DNA of 64,000 bases, taken from positions 4,419,313 to 4,483,312 of the forward strand of contig NC_054713.1 in NCBI RefSeq assembly GCF_016097555.1, written 5' to 3'. The notes beneath the pieces were generated by a model. That model saw only the letters and a list, made by a program, of their open reading frames with translations. It was not told the origin of the DNA and searched no databases. Positions within the stretch are counted from its first letter, which is position 1, and each line of letters begins with the position of its first letter. Source of the stretch: Gigantopelta aegis. Taxonomy: Eukaryota > Mollusca > Gastropoda > Neomphalida > Peltospiridae. Position numbers and translations under genes: made by a program. Below, one piece after another: positions 59,883 through 64,000 of the stretch.

Positions 59883-60241
59883 TTAAAGGGACATACCCTA
59901 GTTTTTAAACACTAAGGCATATTTTTAACTATTATAGCCGTTTTTGATAACTGAAATCATAGACTATTTAGATTTTATGGTTTAGATTATCAATTTCCAT
60001 ACATTCGAAGTGTTTTTAGTCAACCTAGTGTTTATTTATATTTATAACAGCGCACGTGCGTCTGAGAAGTAATAGTTATGGAGTCGAGTTTTAGTCTGTT
60101 TTTAGAGGGTATTTCACCATTTCCAAGTCACAGACTCATGTTACACTCAATTGTAACTTGATCCAAATGTGTTACAGGTTTGTAGATTAACTAAACTTCG
60201 TGTTAATTTTCAAGGGTTCAAACTAGGGTCTGTCCCTTTAA
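59883..60241. mobile_element. GGGACA-type MITE, inverted copy
   Basis: Ends TTAAAGGGACATACCCTAGT and the inverted TTAAAGGGACAGACCCTAGT. The interior is the reverse complement of the 46509 copy (GCGCACGTGCGTCTGAGAAG). Confidence 0.87.
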
Positions 60242-60244
60242 ATG

Positions 60245-60500
60245 ACCCACCATAATCTAAGTTCGAGGAACAAATAATGACGTCAAGGTCTGGATATAGT
60301 CCCAGAGGAAACACGTTTTTTGTTCCATTAGCAGCAAGGGGTCTTCCCACAGAAAGGGCAGCACATACCACAGCCTTTGATTTGCCAGTCGTGGTAGACT
60401 GGTTGGGACGGGGGAAAACCCCAACCAGAGAATGGATCCACCCTTCAGGTTCGATACTACTACCCAAGTAACACAGCCGAGCGATCTGCCATTATTTTCT
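60245..60500 (-). mobile_element. Diverged SINE
   Basis: CAGAGGAAACACGTTTTTTG, GCCAGTCGTGGTAGACTGGT and GGGGGAAAACCCCAACCAGA on the plus strand match the body and the third-type head seen at 57925. Confidence 0.65.
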
Positions 60501-60557
60501 TAATCGTCGGCTACTAGATGTCAATAGTGTAAAAGTGTGTAAATATAAAAGTGTGCC

Positions 60558-60588
<31 letters not shown>

Positions 60589-60970
60589 ATACACACTTTT
60601 TGGCACCTTCCTACGTCACTGGATGTCTACAATTTGATCATTCTAACACATGGTTTACTCTTAGAGAAAACCCGCTACATTTTTCCATTAGCAGGAAGGG
60701 ATATTTTAATATGCACCTTCCTGCAAACATGGCAATAATACGGTATAATACCACATTCTTTGATATACCAGTGGTGGGGTAATGGTTGGGACGGGGGAAA
60801 ACCACAATCAGATAACGTGACCACCGAGGGGGTTCGATCCTTCGACCTAAGCACCTCAGGTGAGCGCTCTACCGACTGTGATACAACCTGCCTCGTACCA
60901 GTTGTGAGAAACGTCGAGGTTGGTCAGTCCTGCGACCAGTCGTGGGGGGGCACTGGTTGGAATGGGAAAA
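60490..60970 (-). mobile_element. Second diverged SINE with third-type head
   Basis: ATCGTCGGCTACTAGATGTC, GAGAAAACCCGCTACATTTT, TTTGATATACCAGTGGTGGG, then GGGGTTCGATCCTTCGACCT and GGTGAGCGCTCTACCGACTG. A poly-C/(CA)n insertion lies at 60557-60597. A repeated GTCGTGGGGGGGCACTGGTT is at 60938. Confidence 0.7.
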
Positions 60971-61477
60971 ACATTCGGTGAATATTTTGTATTTTTTTTA
61001 TTTTGTATTTTTTACTGCTCCCAAACTAGTTATTTTCGATGTCGTATGACTGCTAAATGTAAGCCTACTTTCCTTTTCTTTGTATTTATTTTTCAACTGG
61101 AATGTGTTTATAATGGGGGGGGGGGGGGGGTGTAAACAAATTCAAATCTGGAGAAAACTTCATAACAATATAATCAACAACGACCACACTTCAATCAGAA
61201 TATTTTTTTTTTTTTTTTTTTTTTACTTTAAAAACAAAAAACCCAAAACAAACTCACCAACAACAACAACATGAACGACACATCAAAAGAAACGCGAATA
61301 TTTTGATATGAGACGGCAGAAAACTCGAGGGCGATCGATCCCGCGACCCATCACACCTCGTGGGAACACTTGACCACTGAACCACACACCACCCCCAGCA
61401 GCTATAGCACACATCCACACCCCAGTCCTTGTCTTTACAAGCGTAGTAGCTGCTCGTCTTGTGTGGCCATCCACAGG

Positions 61478-61797
61478 AAGAAAATGTTTTATTTAACGAC
61501 ACTCAACACATTTTATTCACGGTTATATGGCGTCGGACATATGGTTAAGGACCACACAGATATTGAGGGAGGAAAGTCGCTATCGCCACTTCATGGGCTA
61601 CTCTTTTCGATTAGCAGCAAGGGATATTTTATATGCATCATCCCATAGACAGGATAACACATAACACGGCCTTTGATGTACCAGTCGTGGTGCACTGGCT
61701 GGAGCGAGAAATAGCCCAATGGGCCCACCGACTGGGGTCGATCTCAAACCGACCGCGCATCAAGCGAGCGCTTTACCACTGGGCTACGTCTGGCCCT
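61478..61797 (-). mobile_element. SINE-B, full length
   Basis: The tail GAAAATGTTTTATTTAACGA, the body, and the complete head GGGCCAGACGTAGCCCAGTG on the minus strand with GAGATCGACCCCAGTCGG. Confidence 0.92.
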
Positions 61798-61799
61798 AC

Positions 61800-62275
61800 T
61801 TCACAAAGTGTCTAGTGGTTATTCCTTGGCATTCCTTAGTGATATTTAGGTAGTTCCGTGGGTCAGACAAGCTTTATTGGTGAGAAAAAACGAGGATTCC
61901 AGGTGGGTGCACAGACAGCATCCGTGGAGGAAGCTGAGGCAGGTCGGCTCGCAAGACAGGGTTGGAGGAAACCGACAGAACAGGGTCGAAACGGACTGAA
62001 ATCGTCAAAGAAAATTGCACAGTATTTCACACGATATATCATTCTATTGACATGTTGGTTTCACAACTTTGAATTCACGCGAACCGCCAATTGGTCACGT
62101 AGTAAATCGTTACGTTCTACAATTAAAAGTCGATAAAAATATAAGGATCGCCATAACTTTATTAATTTATTCCAGCATAGGCGTACGGACTCCCATTTTT
62201 GTATACGGGATCAGGCTAGTTTTTGCCCGATTTAAACGAAAATTCCGAATCTAGATAACATTTATTCATATTAGC
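61800..62275. other. Intergenic DNA, nothing recognised
   Basis: Includes open frames of 92 and 61 codons on the plus strand at 61858-62254 without any recognisable motif. I do not support a gene. Confidence 0.35.
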
Positions 62276-62290
62276 ATTACTACCAAACAG

Positions 62291-62602
62291 AGGGACGGGA
62301 CGTAGCCCAGTGGTAAAGCGCTCGCTTGATGCGCATTCGGTTTGGGATCGATCCCCGTCGGTGGGCCCATTGGGCTATTTCTCGTTCCAGGCAGTACCCC
62401 ACGACTGATATATCAAAGACTGTGGTATGTGCTATCCTGTCTGTGGGATGGTGTATATAAAAGACCCCTTGTTACTAATGGAATGTAGCGGGTTTCCTGT
62501 CTCATACTATATGTCCGAATAACCAAATATTTGACATCCAATAGCCGATGGTTAATAATCAATGTGTTCTAGTGGTGTCGTTAAACAAAACAAACTTTAA
62601 CT
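62291..62602 (+). mobile_element. Full-length SINE-A with 14-bp TSD
   Basis: The best reference copy of A in the window: AGGGACGGGACGTAGCCCAG, A box, GTTTGGGATCGATCCCCGTC B box, body, and tail GTCGTTAAACAAAACAAAC followed by TTTAACTT. TTACTACCAAACAG flanks it at 62277-62290 and 62603-62616. Confidence 0.95.
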
Positions 62603-62619
62603 TTACTACCAAACAGCTA

Positions 62620-63080
62620 TATACGGTTACAAACGAATCACTACGCATTTTTTACATGGATAACAATTAATTTTGAGGGTAGAATGATGGAAATAAATGG
62701 TAAAAAGGTCTCCAGTTATCACATTTTGTCCGAATTTTAGGTTATCTTTCAGTCTCGTACGAGTATATGTTCCAGAAATGTGTCTGTTCTAGAGTGATGT
62801 TTTGAGCACTGATGCGCAGTACATTAGTAGTCAAATTGTAACTCACCGGTTTAAGTGAATGTAATGAACAACATGTTACGTAGGTAAAAAACAACAACCC
62901 CAAAACAACAACATGTGAACCGACTTTTGGCTACCTAAAATTTTGAAATATTGATTGCTGAATTGGGTGGAAGAGGAGTATATTAAACCGATCAAAATGA
63001 TAGCCAAATGATGATAAATGAGAGAAAAAAGAATGAAAGTATGAGCTAGACAAATTAAAAATGACATCTTTAGATATTTT
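62620..63080. other. Intergenic DNA, nothing recognised
   Basis: AT-rich sequence between two SINE-A copies, no gene or repeat identified. Confidence 0.35.
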
Positions 63081-63082
63081 CT

Positions 63083-63310
63083 CGTCACAGCCAGTGCACC
63101 ACGACTGGTATATCAAAGGCCGTGGTATGTGCTATCCTGTCTGTGGGATGGTGCATATAAAAGATCCCTTGCTACTAATGGAAAAATGTAGCTGGTTTCC
63201 TCTCTATGACTGTGTCAAAATGACCATATGTTTGACATCCAATAGCCGATGATTAATAAATCAATGTGCTCTAGTGGTGTCGTTAAACAAAAAAAAAAAA
63301 AAAAAAAAAC
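63083..63310 (+). mobile_element. SINE-A, 5'-truncated, with A-rich end
   Basis: CACAGCCAGTGCACCACGAC to GTCGTTAAACAAAAAAAA, very close to the A consensus. Confidence 0.92.
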
Positions 63311-63548
63311 AAATTCACGTATATTTAGTTACGTCCATTACATGTCATACAATATGATAAGCTATATTCCTTCCCAGCATCCATGAACATTGTTTGGTTT
63401 TGTTGTTTTTTTATAAAAAAAATTTAAGTTTGATTTGACGTAAGAAGAAAAGTAAACGTGTTCTGGAAATAATACAAAACACTATTTTTGTGTTCATTTT
63501 AGAAAAAAAACAATCGACTCAGAACTATATAAATAATTTGTAGGGGCG

Positions 63549-63554
<6 letters not shown>

Positions 63555-63590
<36 letters not shown>
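63555..63590. repeat. (AT)n microsatellite
   Basis: A pure AT run of about 35 bases. Confidence 0.93.
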
Positions 63591-63592
<2 letters not shown>

Positions 63593-63927
63593 TTTTGTTT
63601 GTTCCTCGTCCCCCCCCCCCCTTTCTTTTAACCGAAATATATAAATACAACTTACCCTCGTCCTCGTTGTCTCTATAGCTAGGACTAGGAGTCAAGAAGT
63701 CCGGAGTTGCTACTATTCCTTGATTCTCACTTCAAATGTATATATAAGCTCCAATCAAATGGGATTTAATTTTTGTTGCTGTATCCGCAGCGTCCACCGG
63801 GGTTATTGGCATGCAACACAATAACACCTTGTCACACAGATGTGGTGAGAGCGAACGGTTGGTTATGAGCAAACAAAGTGTAGCATCATTTATGCGAGTG
63901 TGCGTGCGTGTTTGTTCATACCTATTT

Positions 63928-64000
63928 TCGTGTTTATATCCGATTAGGATTCAAGCACGCTGCCCTGGGAACACACCTACGCTATCTGGGCTGTCTAATC
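63928..64000 (-). mobile_element. SINE-C, cut by window end
   Basis: CGTGTTTATATCCGATTAGG and CACGCTGCCCTGGGAACACA, then CTATCTGGGCTGTCT; the rest lies beyond the window. Confidence 0.85.

Noticed and set aside
62291..62365. tRNA-like sequences with A- and B-box motifs, also at 10155, 16031, 18350, 19650, 20959 and 61720
   Set aside because: They are SINE heads: each runs into a SINE body, lacks a proper acceptor stem and often has deletions in the anticodon arm. No independent tRNA gene was found.

Overview
The window looks like nuclear DNA of a mollusc, most likely a gastropod. It is AT-rich, with short coding exons split by long GT-AG introns and a very dense load of tRNA-derived SINEs, short inverted-repeat elements (MITE-like), minisatellites and long (CT)n/(GA)n tracts. 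The phylum is an inference from the repeat style and from a chitobiase-type hexosaminidase; I cannot name the species. SINE family names A, B and C are mine.

Three spliced genes can be rebuilt with consistent splice phases. (1) 1-12506, + strand: the 3' part (nine exons, 671 codons) of a secreted GH20 chitobiase/beta-N-acetylhexosaminidase; its N-terminus lies before the window. (2) 26501-32728, - strand: a three-exon, about 953-residue C2H2 zinc-finger protein with about 17 fingers; both introns interrupt fingers in phase 0. (3) 38812-52482, + strand: a six-exon, 476-residue single-pass membrane protein with signal peptide, Cys-rich glycosylated ectodomain, Thr/Pro stem, one TM helix, and a cytoplasmic tail with tyrosine motifs (YATV, YVNM) and six copies of a 10-residue repeat.

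A broken paralogue of gene 3 lies on the + strand at about 17.6-20.7 kb. Its TM exon (17693-17765) has lost the donor GT. Its cytoplasmic exon (about 20228-20692) is split by a SINE flanked by an 11-bp target-site duplication. A possible small secreted Cys-rich prohormone lies on the - strand at 57013-57633. A GC-rich unrecognised ORF lies at 14681-15622, - strand.

The rest is repeat landscape. SINE families A and B share a central body but have different 3' tails, and one copy (10155-10555) joins a C-like head to the shared body. Nested insertions give relative ages. The window also holds a hAT-type MITE with a perfect 8-bp TSD, a TTAA-flanked piggyBac-like MITE inside another MITE, a mariner-like TA-flanked MITE, a foldback element inside a SINE, an 848-bp tandem segmental duplication, and many minisatellites, one of which derives from the arm of an inverted-repeat element found elsewhere in the window.
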